In this document: positions 26,217 through 35,900 of the stretch, piece by piece | How the letters are laid out: each line of letters starts with the position of its first letter | Numbering within the stretch: the stretch's first letter is position 1 | NCBI RefSeq assembly: GCF_002761755.1 | Contig: NZ_PEOG01000009.1 | Coordinates: 62,001 to 126,000 of the forward strand | Direction: 5' to 3' | DNA length: 64,000 bases | From: Roseateles chitinivorans | Lineage (GTDB): Bacteria; Pseudomonadota; Gammaproteobacteria; Burkholderiales; Burkholderiaceae_C | Translations under genes and position numbers: made by a program | Notes under the pieces: model-generated | The model's input: the letters and a program-made list of their open reading frames with translations, nothing else | Database searches by the model: none | What the model was told of the DNA's origin: nothing

Positions 26217-27131
26217 TCAGTCGCTCGCCGAGCTTTCACAGAGTTCCGTACAGAACCTCAAAAACGCCTCGACGGCAGCGGGAGCAAGGCGCCGGGTGGG
26301 TCGGATCGCGTAGAGCGGGAACGTTTCACCCGGCCAGTCCGGGAACAACTCGATGAGATGCCCGCCTTCAATCAGGTGCTCAACACCCAGCGCCAATACT
26401 TGGGCAATCCCTGCGCCGGCCAAGCACGCATGCACCAGGGTGTCGGCATCGGACACCGTCAAATGGCCAGACGTCTGAACAGGCTGCACCTCACGGCCGC
26501 GGTGAAACTCCCAAGCAAAGGGCCGGCCCCGTTGCGGATCGATGTACTGGATGCAGTTGTGGCCTTCCAGCTTGGCCGGAGTCCGTGGTCGCCCGTGCCG
26601 GGCCAGGTATGCAGGGGCGGCCACCGTGAGCACCCGGGTTTCCAGGAGGAGCCTCGAAGTCATGGTGGACGGCGGTTGCGGTCCGAAACGAACCGCCACA
26701 TCGATGCCATCTGCGACCAGGTCGCCCGCATCCGGGTGCTGAACCACCTGGAGTTCAAGCTCTGGGTGAAGCGCCTGCAATCGCGGCAGCGCCGGCGCGA
26801 GCACATGACGCGCAAACAGCGGGTTCAGGCTCACGCGCAATAGCCCTCGCACGCTTGAAGCTGCGCCTGAAGCGAAATTCGCGGCCTCTTCAATTCCTTC
26901 CAGATGAGGGACAGCGCGTTCATACAACCGCGCGCCCTCGCCGGTGAGACGCACCGATCGCGTCGTGCGGTCAAGCAAGCGCACACCCAGGCGCTTCTCC
27001 AGCCGCGCAACAGACCGGCTGATCCCGGAGGCAGACATCCCCAACACCTCTCCAGCCCTGCTGAAGCTTCCGCTCTCCACCACCGCCGCCAGGACGCTCA
27101 TTCCGGCCAGCAACCTTCCGTCAAAGCTCAT
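26217..27131 (-). CDS. LysR-type transcriptional regulator
   Basis: A 304-residue LTTR. The HTH block is LAAVVESGSFSRAGEVLGMSASGISRSV, then ARLEKRLGVRLLDRTTRSVRLT; the effector domain begins GLLRVSLNPLFARHVLAP. It lies divergent from the amidohydrolase-MFS-SDR cluster that starts at 27259. The 127-base gap is the probable control region. The group (DNA-binding with SASGISRSV) often controls oxidoreductase genes. Effector unknown. Confidence 0.92.
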   Translation of the reverse strand: MSFDGRLLAGMSVLAAVVESGSFSRAGEVLGMSASGISRSVARLEKRLGVRLLDRTTRSVRLTGEGARLYERAVPHLEGIEEAANFASGAASSVRGLLRVSLNPLFARHVLAPALPRLQALHPELELQVVQHPDAGDLVADGIDVAVRFGPQPPSTMTSRLLLETRVLTVAAPAYLARHGRPRTPAKLEGHNCIQYIDPQRGRPFAWEFHRGREVQPVQTSGHLTVSDADTLVHACLAGAGIAQVLALGVEHLIEGGHLIELFPDWPGETFPLYAIRPTRRLAPAAVEAFLRFCTELCESSASD

Positions 27132-27258
27132 CTCAGCTCCGATGCCGTGCTCAACGATCTGTGACTTTAAGCAAAGATGAATTGAACAGCACCACCTTTA
27201 TCAAAAACGCCCCGGTTCGCATCATCCGCTCCGTCCCCTTCATTCTTCGGAGCTTTCC

Positions 27259-28584
27259 ATGTCGAACCGCAACATCCTCTTCAAAGGCGGCACCGTCATC
27301 ACGATGGATCCCGTCGTCCCCAATCTCGCCCTCGGCGACGTCCTGGTACATGGCGACAAGATCGCCGCGGTAGGGGCGAATCTGCAGGCTGGCGACGCGG
27401 AGATCATCGATGCCAAGGGCACCATCGTCATGCCCGGGTTCATCGACGCCCACCACCATGCGTGGCTCGGGGTGATGCGTCGCCTGATGCCGGACGTGGA
27501 CGACCTGTTCGCCTACATCGACGTCGTCGCCGAGAAGCTTGGCGCCCACTACCGGCCTCAGGACATGTTTGTCAGCAACAGGCTGACCGCGATCGCTTCC
27601 CTGGACGCGGGCATCACCACGATCGTCGATGCCTGCCACAGTTCGCGCAGCCCCGACCACACCGATGCCGCCATCGACGCGCTGAATCAGTCAGGCATCC
27701 GCGCTGTCCACATGGTTGGCGCTGCGATGGACAAGCAAGCCAGCGTGTCGCACCTGCCGCAGGATCTGAAGCGCCTGGCCGAGCGATGGAATACCCAGAA
27801 CAGCCGCATTCAGGTGGGGTTGTTCGGTCAGCTGAAGCTGGACTGGTGGGAGGTCGCTCGTCAACTCGACATGCGCATCCTCACCGAGTTCATCGGAGAT
27901 CTCGCCAAGCTCGGCCCCGAGTTCGCCAAGCCCGGCATCCTCGGCCCGGACAACATCTTCAACCACTGCACCCGCGTGCCGGCGGAGACCTGGAAGCTGC
28001 TTGCCGACGCCGGCGTGAACATCACGATCAATCCGCGATCGGACGCTCTCTTCGGGTTCGATGACGAATCGTTCGCCTATCAAGTCGCTGTCGATCACGG
28101 CCTCGCACCGGCCCTGGGCATCGACCTGGACACGGCGTTCGGGAGCGACATGTTTGGCGAGATGCACGCCCTGTTCAACCAGCAGCGAGCAGCCATGCGG
28201 TATCGCCGCTTCCGCGGCGAGGCGAACGTCGCTGCGCCCATCGGCGTCGAAGAAGTGCTCCGAGCCGCAACGGTGAATGGCGCGCGTGCGGCCGGCATCG
28301 CCGATGGCGTCGGGACGCTGACGCCCGGCAAGCAGGCCGACCTGATCATGGTCCGGACTGACGGCGCGGCGGTGTTCCCGGTCACGAACGCCATCGGCAC
28401 GATCGTCCAGGCCGTGGAGCGCTCCGACGTCGACACGGTCATGGTGGATGGTGTGATCCGCAAGCGCGACGGCAAGCTCATCGGTGTGGACCTGGCGCAG
28501 CTGAGCTCGGACGCGAACGCCTCGCTGGACTACTTGATCGACGCCAGCGGTTATCGCACCGATCTATTCAAGACGGCAGCCTGA
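27259..28584 (+). CDS. Amidohydrolase (SsnA/TrzN-like) with altered metal site
   Basis: A 441-residue metal-dependent hydrolase of the COG0402 type. PGFIDAHHHAW gives the HxH motif; FNHCTRV gives the second-half His; GIDLDT holds the metal Asp. The usual middle His block (ITSHIG in relatives) reads LTEFIGD, so that ligand seems replaced by Phe. The C-terminus has the usual beta-sandwich part, GVGTLTPGKQADLIMVRTDG. Deamination or dechlorination of a ring compound is the likely family reaction, but the changed site makes activity uncertain. It is the first gene of a cluster with an MFS transporter and an SDR. Confidence 0.88.
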   Translation: MSNRNILFKGGTVITMDPVVPNLALGDVLVHGDKIAAVGANLQAGDAEIIDAKGTIVMPGFIDAHHHAWLGVMRRLMPDVDDLFAYIDVVAEKLGAHYRPQDMFVSNRLTAIASLDAGITTIVDACHSSRSPDHTDAAIDALNQSGIRAVHMVGAAMDKQASVSHLPQDLKRLAERWNTQNSRIQVGLFGQLKLDWWEVARQLDMRILTEFIGDLAKLGPEFAKPGILGPDNIFNHCTRVPAETWKLLADAGVNITINPRSDALFGFDDESFAYQVAVDHGLAPALGIDLDTAFGSDMFGEMHALFNQQRAAMRYRRFRGEANVAAPIGVEEVLRAATVNGARAAGIADGVGTLTPGKQADLIMVRTDGAAVFPVTNAIGTIVQAVERSDVDTVMVDGVIRKRDGKLIGVDLAQLSSDANASLDYLIDASGYRTDLFKTAA

Positions 28585-28616
28585 GCTGCACCCCTCCACC
28601 CAACAAGGATCCAGCC

Positions 28617-29816
28617 ATGTCTGCCATCGCTTCGTCCCCTCGGGACGGAGCGGCGCGGCCCGAGGGCGCGCCGCTTCCCCTGTCCCGCCCATCTCCCGGC
28701 GTCATTGCGGCGCTGTTCTGCGGCTATCTCGCGGTGGGGCTGCCATTGCCGGTGCTGCCCCTCTTCATCCACGAGCGGCTTGGATTCAGCAACTTTGTGG
28801 TCGGGTTGGTCATTGGCATCCAGTTCCTCGCCACGGTGCTGACTCGCGGCTACGCGGGGCGAATTACCGATCAACAAGGCGGCCGCCGTTCCGCGCTGCA
28901 AGGTGCGATTGGCTGCGCGCTGGCCGGTGTGCTGTATCTCGTTGCCGCACTCCCAGGTTGGTCCGCAGGGGCGGCCTTGTCGATCGTCGTGATCGGACGG
29001 CTCATGGCCGGTTTCGGAGAAAGCCAGTTCGTGACCGGCTGTGTGTCTTGGTCGATCGCCTCGGTGGGACCCACGCGCGCAGGGCTGTCCATGTCCTGGA
29101 CCGGCATCGCGATGTTCGCCGCGTTGTCCATCGGCGCTCCGGTCGGGATGACGCTGTACCGACAAATGGGGCTGCAAGCCGTCATGCTGGCTTGCATCGC
29201 TGCTCCTGCCGCGGCTTGGATGCTCGCCATCGGCACGGCCGGCTATCGATCGCCTGCCGGTGTGCGCATCCCTTTCCATCGGGTCGTTGGGCAGATCTGG
29301 CGCCAAGGTGCTGGACTGACGTTGCAAGGCGTGGGGTTGGCGGGCCTGACCGCATTTGCATCGCTGTTCTTTGCGTCCAGAGGCTGGACGCACGCGGGTG
29401 TGGTGATGACCTGTTTCGGCGCTGGATTCATCGCTGTGCGTCTGATGTTCGGGCATCTGCCGGACAAGATCGGAGGGAATACCGTGGCGCTGTGGTCCTT
29501 GATGGTTGAGGCCATCGGCCAAGCGTTGGTCTGGGGGGCCACGCATGAAGGCATTGCATTGGCCGGTGCGTTCGTCACCGGTCTCGGCTGTGCGCTCGTC
29601 TATCCCGCACTCGGCGTGGAAGCGCTCAAGCGCGTCCCACCGGCCAACCGAGGTAGCGCGATCGGAGCCTTCGCCGCGTTCCTTGACATCGCCTATGGCA
29701 TCGCCGGTCCAACGGCCGGCTTGGTGGCTGGTCACTTCGGATACGCCGCCGTCTACGTGTTGGGTGCAGCGAGTGCATTGCTCGGCGCGGCACTGATCTT
29801 GGTCGGCGATCGTTAG
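28617..29816 (+). CDS. MFS transporter (YhhS/arabinose-efflux-like)
   Basis: A 399-residue transporter with twelve predicted transmembrane helices. The first cytoplasmic loop carries RGYAGRITDQQGGRRSAL, the MFS signature between helices 2 and 3. Helix 4/5 contains GRLMAGFGESQFVTGC. The second-half repeat is weaker but visible near GHLPDKIGGN. AAGGA lies before the ATG at 28617. It starts 32 bases after the amidohydrolase, suggesting co-transcription, and probably exports or imports that enzyme's substrate or product. Relatives of this type are often called arabinose-efflux permeases without proof. Confidence 0.9.
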   Translation: MSAIASSPRDGAARPEGAPLPLSRPSPGVIAALFCGYLAVGLPLPVLPLFIHERLGFSNFVVGLVIGIQFLATVLTRGYAGRITDQQGGRRSALQGAIGCALAGVLYLVAALPGWSAGAALSIVVIGRLMAGFGESQFVTGCVSWSIASVGPTRAGLSMSWTGIAMFAALSIGAPVGMTLYRQMGLQAVMLACIAAPAAAWMLAIGTAGYRSPAGVRIPFHRVVGQIWRQGAGLTLQGVGLAGLTAFASLFFASRGWTHAGVVMTCFGAGFIAVRLMFGHLPDKIGGNTVALWSLMVEAIGQALVWGATHEGIALAGAFVTGLGCALVYPALGVEALKRVPPANRGSAIGAFAAFLDIAYGIAGPTAGLVAGHFGYAAVYVLGAASALLGAALILVGDR

Positions 29817-29894
29817 CAACCCGACGGAGACGCCCCCTATCGAAGCGGACACCAGTTCCGCCAGTTTCTTCAACAATGTCCAAGGAGTCTTTTC

Positions 29895-30668
29895 ATGTCT
29901 CGCATTCTGATCACTGGATCGTCTGAAGGCCTCGGCCTGATGGCCGGTCAGCTTCTCGTCAGTCAAGGGCATCAGGTCGTGCTGCATGCGCGCAGCCAAA
30001 GCCGCGCGGCTGACGCCAAACGAGGGCTTCCTGAAGCTGAAGCCATCGTTGTCGGTGACGTCAGCAGCATTGCGGGGACTCGGCAGGTCGCCGAGCAAGC
30101 CAATGAGCTTGGCACCTTTGACGCCGTCATCCACAACGTGGCCGTTGGTTACCGCGAACCGCGGCGCGTCACGACCGCCGACGGCCTTCCTCATGTGTTC
30201 GCGATCAACACCCTGACGCCCTACTTGTTGACGGCGCTGATGCACCGTCCCAAGCGCTTGGTCTACCTGAGCTCGGGCATGCACCACCACGTCGATGCCA
30301 ACCTGGATGATTTGCTTTGGACGGAACGCCACTGGAATGGGGCCGACGCGTATGCCGAGAGCAAACTGCATGACGCCATGTTGGCATTCGCAATGGCGCG
30401 GCGCTGGACCGACGTGATCAGCACTGCGCTCGAACCGGGATGGGTCAAGACCCGCATGGGCGGAAGCAGCGCCAATGACGATCTTTCGCAGGCGCACCTC
30501 ACGCAGGCTTGGCTCGCCGTGAGCGAGGACAAGGGCGCCAAGGTGTCGGGCGACTACTTCTATCACCTCAAGCGCATGGCCCCCAACCCGCAGGCGCTCA
30601 ATGCCGCTTTGCAGGATCGCTTGCTGGAGAGGTGCGCGCAGATCTCGGGCGTGAGGATGCCGGAGTGA
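29895..30668 (+). CDS. SDR-family oxidoreductase
   Basis: A 257-residue SDR with TGSSEGLG as cofactor motif, a weak NNAG-like HNVAVG, catalytic Ser in LSSGMHHH and YAESK giving Tyr and Lys. The start at 29895 has AAGGAG 8 bases upstream. It resembles the retinol/protochlorophyllide-reductase-like SDR group with the SSGMH block. The gene is 78 bases after the MFS gene and ends the amidohydrolase cluster. The MITE-bearing island begins right after it. Confidence 0.9.
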   Translation: MSRILITGSSEGLGLMAGQLLVSQGHQVVLHARSQSRAADAKRGLPEAEAIVVGDVSSIAGTRQVAEQANELGTFDAVIHNVAVGYREPRRVTTADGLPHVFAINTLTPYLLTALMHRPKRLVYLSSGMHHHVDANLDDLLWTERHWNGADAYAESKLHDAMLAFAMARRWTDVISTALEPGWVKTRMGGSSANDDLSQAHLTQAWLAVSEDKGAKVSGDYFYHLKRMAPNPQALNAALQDRLLERCAQISGVRMPE

Positions 30669-30911
30669 GGCTGCACGGGCGAGATCCGAGTAGCGGGCCT
30701 CCGAGACCGGCCATGAACCAGAAAGAACTGCCGAAACTTTCCGAGTTAATTGCCGGCTCGCGAGAACAAGCGTTCCTGGCCATCGAGGTCCGAGGCGGCC
30801 GGCCCCGTGGCGCAGAGGGTCGATCTTTCGCTGCGAAAGTCTGAGACAGATGCCACCTGGGGAGTCACCCGCAACCAGTCGCGGCGTCGATGTCTGAGAC
30901 AGTGAAAAGGT

Positions 30912-31075
30912 CCGCTTCTGGCCGAGGCTGTGCGAAAACACGCCCTCATTGCTCGCACGCGGAGAAGCGGCCTCTCAGATCGGCCCAGGATCGACGGCCG
31001 AAGGCTCGTTGATGGTGTCGAGCTCCCGGAAACCGACGGCCGGAGAAGTTCTCACACAGCCTCGGCTGATAGCGG
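30912..31075. mobile_element. MITE-like element with 28-bp imperfect inverted ends
   Basis: The left arm 30912-30939 contains GCCGAGGCTGTGCGAAAAC; the right arm 31048-31075, read on the other strand, contains GCCGAGGCTGTGTGAGAAC. Outside these both arms read CCGCT. About 22 of 28 positions match. The 108 bases inside encode nothing. Just upstream, an 11-base palindrome TGTCTGAGACA-like motif occurs twice (30839-30850 and 30892-30902). A small non-autonomous insertion element is the best reading. No transposase is in the window. Confidence 0.5.
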
Positions 31076-31110
31076 CCATGGCGGAATGACTCTCGAGTAA
31101 GCTGTTGTGA

Positions 31111-31509
31111 ATGCCGCTGCTTGCCAAACTACGTCTACTCGTCACAGGTCGGTTTCGATCGCAGAACGGCGATTCGACGCTGTCCCACCGCCCCACTTGG
31201 GACCTTGTCATCGGCCGGAGCCATTTGGGCAGGCTGGATCTCGTTGGCTATGAGACACCGTGGATCACGGCGGCGTTCTCTCCGAGCCCCGAATTCGCCA
31301 GGTGGGTTCCATTGATCTTATGGTGGCAGAGAGCGGAACAGGAAGCAGACGATGGGCTTGAGCAGCCGATGCCTCCGGAGGTCGAAAGCTTGTGGGATGA
31401 AGCTCAGCGTGAAGGCCGACTCATCGCCGTTGAGCGAGGAGATGTGACGTCGCGAAGGAGCGAGCCGTTTCACTTCTCCGAGGATTTCAAGTTCGTCAGA
31501 TTCCGGTGA
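31111..31509 (+). CDS. Hypothetical protein
   Basis: A 132-residue frame starting at the ATG 31111. Composition looks like a real protein (GRLDLVGYETPWITAAFSPS, then LWWQRAEQEADDGLEQPMPP), mixed acidic and aromatic. No family was recognised and no membrane segment or signal is present. The start lies 35 bases after the MITE-like element, which may provide or disrupt its promoter. It belongs to the island between the SDR and glmS. The 175 bases after it show nothing. Confidence 0.5.
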   Translation: MPLLAKLRLLVTGRFRSQNGDSTLSHRPTWDLVIGRSHLGRLDLVGYETPWITAAFSPSPEFARWVPLILWWQRAEQEADDGLEQPMPPEVESLWDEAQREGRLIAVERGDVTSRRSEPFHFSEDFKFVRFR

Positions 31510-31684
31510 CGCGTTGGTTTGCTCGGGACACGGACTGCAGTGGCGGTTTCAGGCTGATCAGAGTCATTCGGGCTCGACAGACGAAGCGGCTGCTTCTGTC
31601 ATGACCGGACATTCAACGGGCAACCGCACCGATGGTGTCCGGCCTCGCAAGACTCCGACCAGTTAATGGGTTTGACGCAGAGCG

Positions 31685-32917
31685 TCAGGTCTTGCCAGAG
31701 CCACGAAAAGCGATGGCGTCCTTCACGCTCTTCAACCTGCCGCGTAGCAGCGCGTCGTCGTGCGGCAGGTCAAGGAAGTTGCAGGCCTGCTCCATCGTCT
31801 TGAACCCGAACCGGTTGCCGACATGGAACTGGATGAGGTGCTCCACGCACCGCTTGAGCTGATACACCTCGCCCTCAACGTCGCCCGTAGACATGCCGCC
31901 ATGCACCGAGCGATTGCGGTATCGACGAAGGTGCTCAAGGACCTGCCCCTGGTGCGCAACATCCACATAGAGGAATTTCACGCGTCGGACTGTCTTGTCA
32001 TAGCTCGCCAACCCAGTGTCGGTCAGGAACTCCATCAGGCTCCAAAGCTTCTGGATCGCGAGATCGTGGTCTTCCAGATCCAGTGCCCGCGCGTAGCGCA
32101 CCAACGCTTTCTCCAGGTCAGCCGCATAGGGATGCCGACCTATGCGCCGACGCAGCTGCTGCCCTTTGTCGAGGGCAACTTGATGATCGCGCGACATGTC
32201 GGTGATTTCCGCCCTGCGCCAGAACGTCGTCTCGTACCAGAACTGCCCCGCGTAAGCGTGGCCCGATGGGTCATGGAAGGTGTGGATGGGGCCGATGAAA
32301 ATCTTGCTGATGGGCTGCCGTGGTCCGTCAATGGTGTGCCGCCAGGCCGTCGTAAGGAAAAAATTCCAAATGCCTCGCAGCACGTCGATCGCATCAAGCG
32401 ATCGCGTAGCCGCCTCCTCGGGCGTCCTCGCTTCGACTTGCGCCTTGATGACCAGCATCCTCGGCTCCTCCTCCAGAGGCAGCCAGCTTCGATGCTGGGT
32501 GTACAGCGCCGCACGCGTCGTCTGGACGACCTTGGGCATCTTGGCCAAGAAGCTCAGCTTCACGCCGTTGATGTCGGTGCTGCCCAGCTTGTTGCCCGGC
32601 GCGATCGTGATCGACGTGAACAAGACGTACTTCTTTCGCGGCATCGCTGCATAAGCCTTGAAGCCCGCCTGGATGTGGGCGAGCAGTTCCTTTGGCGTGG
32701 TGGCGCCCGCGTTTGCGGCGCTGCGTGACGCTTCCTCCAGCAGCTCATACCTGACGCCCCAGGGGACGGCTTCAGGGAACTGGACCATTGATCGCAACAG
32801 CGTCACGAAGTTCTTTGCCTCGCCGTCGAAGCCGACCAGACCTCCTGTATTGGCCAGGTGCACAAAGCGGCTGAGCAACACGCGCTGATCAAATCCGTCG
32901 ACCCATGAAGCCTGCAT
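31685..32917 (-). CDS. HEPN-motif protein (putative defence RNase or toxin-like subunit)
   Basis: A 410-residue protein of no named family. Near the C-terminus (residues 334-339) is RNRSVH, an exact RNxxxH motif of HEPN ribonucleases. It is preceded by a helix LAIQKLWSLMEFLTDTGL and followed by a long helical tail, as in Apea-like HEPN domains. The first 250 residues are unassigned and may sense a trigger or bind a partner. A G-rich ribosome binding site (GGGAGG) precedes the ATG at 32917. The gene is divergent from the helicase at 32996, with only 78 bases between. Function is inferred from the motif and partner. Confidence 0.65.
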   Translation of the reverse strand: MQASWVDGFDQRVLLSRFVHLANTGGLVGFDGEAKNFVTLLRSMVQFPEAVPWGVRYELLEEASRSAANAGATTPKELLAHIQAGFKAYAAMPRKKYVLFTSITIAPGNKLGSTDINGVKLSFLAKMPKVVQTTRAALYTQHRSWLPLEEEPRMLVIKAQVEARTPEEAATRSLDAIDVLRGIWNFFLTTAWRHTIDGPRQPISKIFIGPIHTFHDPSGHAYAGQFWYETTFWRRAEITDMSRDHQVALDKGQQLRRRIGRHPYAADLEKALVRYARALDLEDHDLAIQKLWSLMEFLTDTGLASYDKTVRRVKFLYVDVAHQGQVLEHLRRYRNRSVHGGMSTGDVEGEVYQLKRCVEHLIQFHVGNRFGFKTMEQACNFLDLPHDDALLRGRLKSVKDAIAFRGSGKT

Positions 32918-32995
32918 AACCCCCTCCCATAACCTGATTTACGATTAGACACACATCAGAAGAATAGGTCTTGCCTACCCAAGGGAGGGACTGGG
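32918..32995. promoter_or_regulatory. 78-base divergent control region of the HEPN/helicase pair
   Basis: Both starts read outward from this short gap, each with a G-rich ribosome binding site near the gene. The AT-richer centre (about 32933-32965) is the only room for two promoters, which would overlap back to back. Coordinated expression is inferred. Confidence 0.5.
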
Positions 32996-35900
32996 ATGCG
33001 ATTGACGGTGCCGCCTGTGATGGGCGTCAATGCGAAGACCTCGCGGGGGGTGATCGAACAGCTCGCGCACCCCGCCGAGGTCATCCAGGGGGAGTGGACA
33101 AAGTTCGCGATCCCTTCCCGCTCCGGCTGGAAGCTTGCCGGCCAGGATGGGCGGGTGGTCTATGTCTTCGCGAAGGCACCGCCATCGCTGAGCCAGCTGC
33201 CAAGTGACGGGCCCACGCTACTCGGCGACGTGCCAGAGGGCGTCGCTGAGGCCGATCTCAGTGGCGGCAGATGGCTGGCTCACCCCGACCTCGACAGTAA
33301 CCTCACGCCCGCTCAAGCGCGCGAGAGCTGGTTTGCCGCGTTCAACTTCGTTGGCGAGGAGCAGCTTCGCGAAGGGCAAGTGGGCCTGCGTCGTCCGCAG
33401 CTTGGGGCACTGCACGCCATCCACGCGCACTGGTCGACCAAGACCGACGTCGCCACCGTTGTCATGCCGACTGGAACAGGCAAGACCGAGACGATGCTGG
33501 CCACCATGATCTCTGCTCGGTGCACGCGGATCATGGTGATCGTGCCCACGGATGCACTTCGGACGCAGATCGCGCTCAAGTTCCGCACGCTGGGCATATT
33601 GAAGGATGCCCGGTCCGTGCTGCTCAAGGCAGGTGTGATGAGACCCGTCGTCGGCACCCTTGAGAAGCGGCCAACGAGCGTCGAAGAGGTGGGTGAGCTA
33701 TTCAGGCGCTGCAACGTCATTGTGTCGACCAGCATTCTTGCCGCGAAGTGCAGCGACGAAGTCCAGGCCAGGATGGCCGAGGCCTGTACCCACCTGTTCA
33801 TTGATGAGGCTCACCACGCTGAAGCACCGACTTGGCATGCGCTCAAGTCGGTCTTCAAGGCGCAGAAGCGCCAAGTCCTGCAGTTCACGGCGACGCCGTT
33901 TCGTGAGGACGGCGTGCCGCTCGATGGGGAAATCATCTACGTCTACCCTATGCGGCAGGCCCAACGCGAGGGCTACTTCCGCCCCATCCGCTTCAGCTCG
34001 GTCTACGCCTTCAACAGCGCCCGGGCCGATCGCGACATTGCAGCCAAGGTGATTGAGGAGCTGAAGGCGGATGCGACGGGCTTGCATGTCGCGATGGCCC
34101 GCGTGTCCACGCAGATCCGTGCCGCCGAGGTGCTGGCGATCTATGAGGAACTCGGCGAGTTCAATCCGGTGATGCTCCACAGCGGTATGAAGAAGGCCGA
34201 CGCCCAGGCCGCGCGCGGCGCGCTGGACAACCGCAAAGCGCGCATCGTCGTCTGCGTCGACATGCTGGGCGAAGGCTTCGACATGCCGGAGCTGAAGATT
34301 GCAGCGTTCCATGACCTGCGCAAGAGCCTCGCCGTCACGCTGCAGTTGGCCGGCCGCTTCACGCGATCCCGAGACGACCTCGGCGATCCCGTCTTCATCG
34401 CAAATATTGCTGACGTCAACCTGCGCGACGAGCTTCGAACGCTGTACACCCAGGACCCTGATTGGAACCTGCTTCTCCCGAATCTGAGTGAGGCCGCGAT
34501 CGGGGACGAGCTGGAAGCCCAGCGCTTCATGAGCGGTTTCAGCAGCCAACTGGACGAGATCCCGGTGAACGAGATCCGGCCGGCCGCAAGCATGGTGGCA
34601 TACCGCACGCACTGCACGAAGTGGACGCCTTCCGACTTCAAAGGCGCATTCCCTGGGCTTTCTGAAGGAGAAGAGATCTACCCCATCCTCAATGAGAAGG
34701 AGCACATGCTCATCATCATTGCCGCGAGGAGACAGGGCGTACCTTGGACTGACGTGCCTGCTGTTGAAGGTTTGGTCTGGGAGCTGTGCATCGCCATCTG
34801 GGACAAGGAGCAGTCGCTGCTCTTCATCCACGGATCGACGAACACGGGCGCCTACTCGCCATTCGCGAGGGCCCTGTGCGGGAACGATGTCGAGTTGATC
34901 CAGGCACCCGAGGTGTTCCGGGCGTTCGGTGGCATCAACCGCTTGATGCTGACGAACGTTGGCTTGGATGAACAGTTTGGCCGTCAGATCCGCTTTACAG
35001 GCCGCATGGGGCCGGATGTCGCGGCGCCCCTCTCCGATGCCACGCTGGAGACGACCACCAAGTCGGTACTCGCCGGTTCCGGCTTCGAGAGGGGCGGTCC
35101 GGCGTCTATCGGCGCAGGCAAGAAGGGGCGTGTATGGACGCACCTGCGCCTGAAGGTCAACGAGTTCTCCACCTGGTGCAAACGCGTCGGCGCCAAACTC
35201 ATCGACGAAAGCATCGACCCCGAGGAGGTCCTGGGAGGAACACTGGTCCAGAAGATCATCGGCCAGCGTCCAGCATCCGTGCCGGTAGGCGTGGACTGGC
35301 CGGTGGAACTCCTCGACCACGTCGAGTCCGCGACAAAGATTTCGTTCGGCACCACAATCGACCAGCACCTGACCAACTGCAGCATCGAGATTCGAGACTG
35401 CAGCGCGACCGGACCGATCATCCTGCGAGTGTTCTGCGAAAGCCGTGAGGTACAGGTCCGGCTCAACTTCCTGACCCGCGGCAAGGCGCTCGATTTCGAA
35501 TTCGTCTACGAAGGCAGCGCGAAGGCGACGATCCAGCGCGGAGAGAGCTACGACCTCTGCGCCTACCTGACAGAAAACCCGCCGACGGTCTGGTTCGCCG
35601 ACGGATCCAAGCTGGAGGGCAACCTCCATGTCGAGTTGCGTACTGCGGCGCAGCTGTATTCCCGCGATCGCTTGGAAGCGCTCGACTGGTCTGGCATCGA
35701 CATCACCAAGGAATCGCAACGCGAGGAGCGGCGGCCCAACTCCGTCCAGTACCGGACCATCGAGCACATCAAGGCGGAGAACAGGCACGAGATCCTGATC
35801 GATGACGACGGCGCGGGCGAAGCTGCCGACATCGTTGGCATTAGCCTGGACAGCAAAACGCTGCCTCGCCTCATCAAGGTGGACCTGTACCACTGCAAAT

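Noticed and set aside
30713..30844. A 43-codon frame after the SDR gene (MNQKELPKLSELIAGS)
   Set aside because: Very short, no ribosome binding site, and it runs into a repeat; may be a relic but not supportable.
28551..30941. A very long minus-strand open frame (796 codons) opposite the MFS and SDR genes
   Set aside because: It mirrors genes with clear families on the plus strand. High GC at third positions removes stops from opposite frames.
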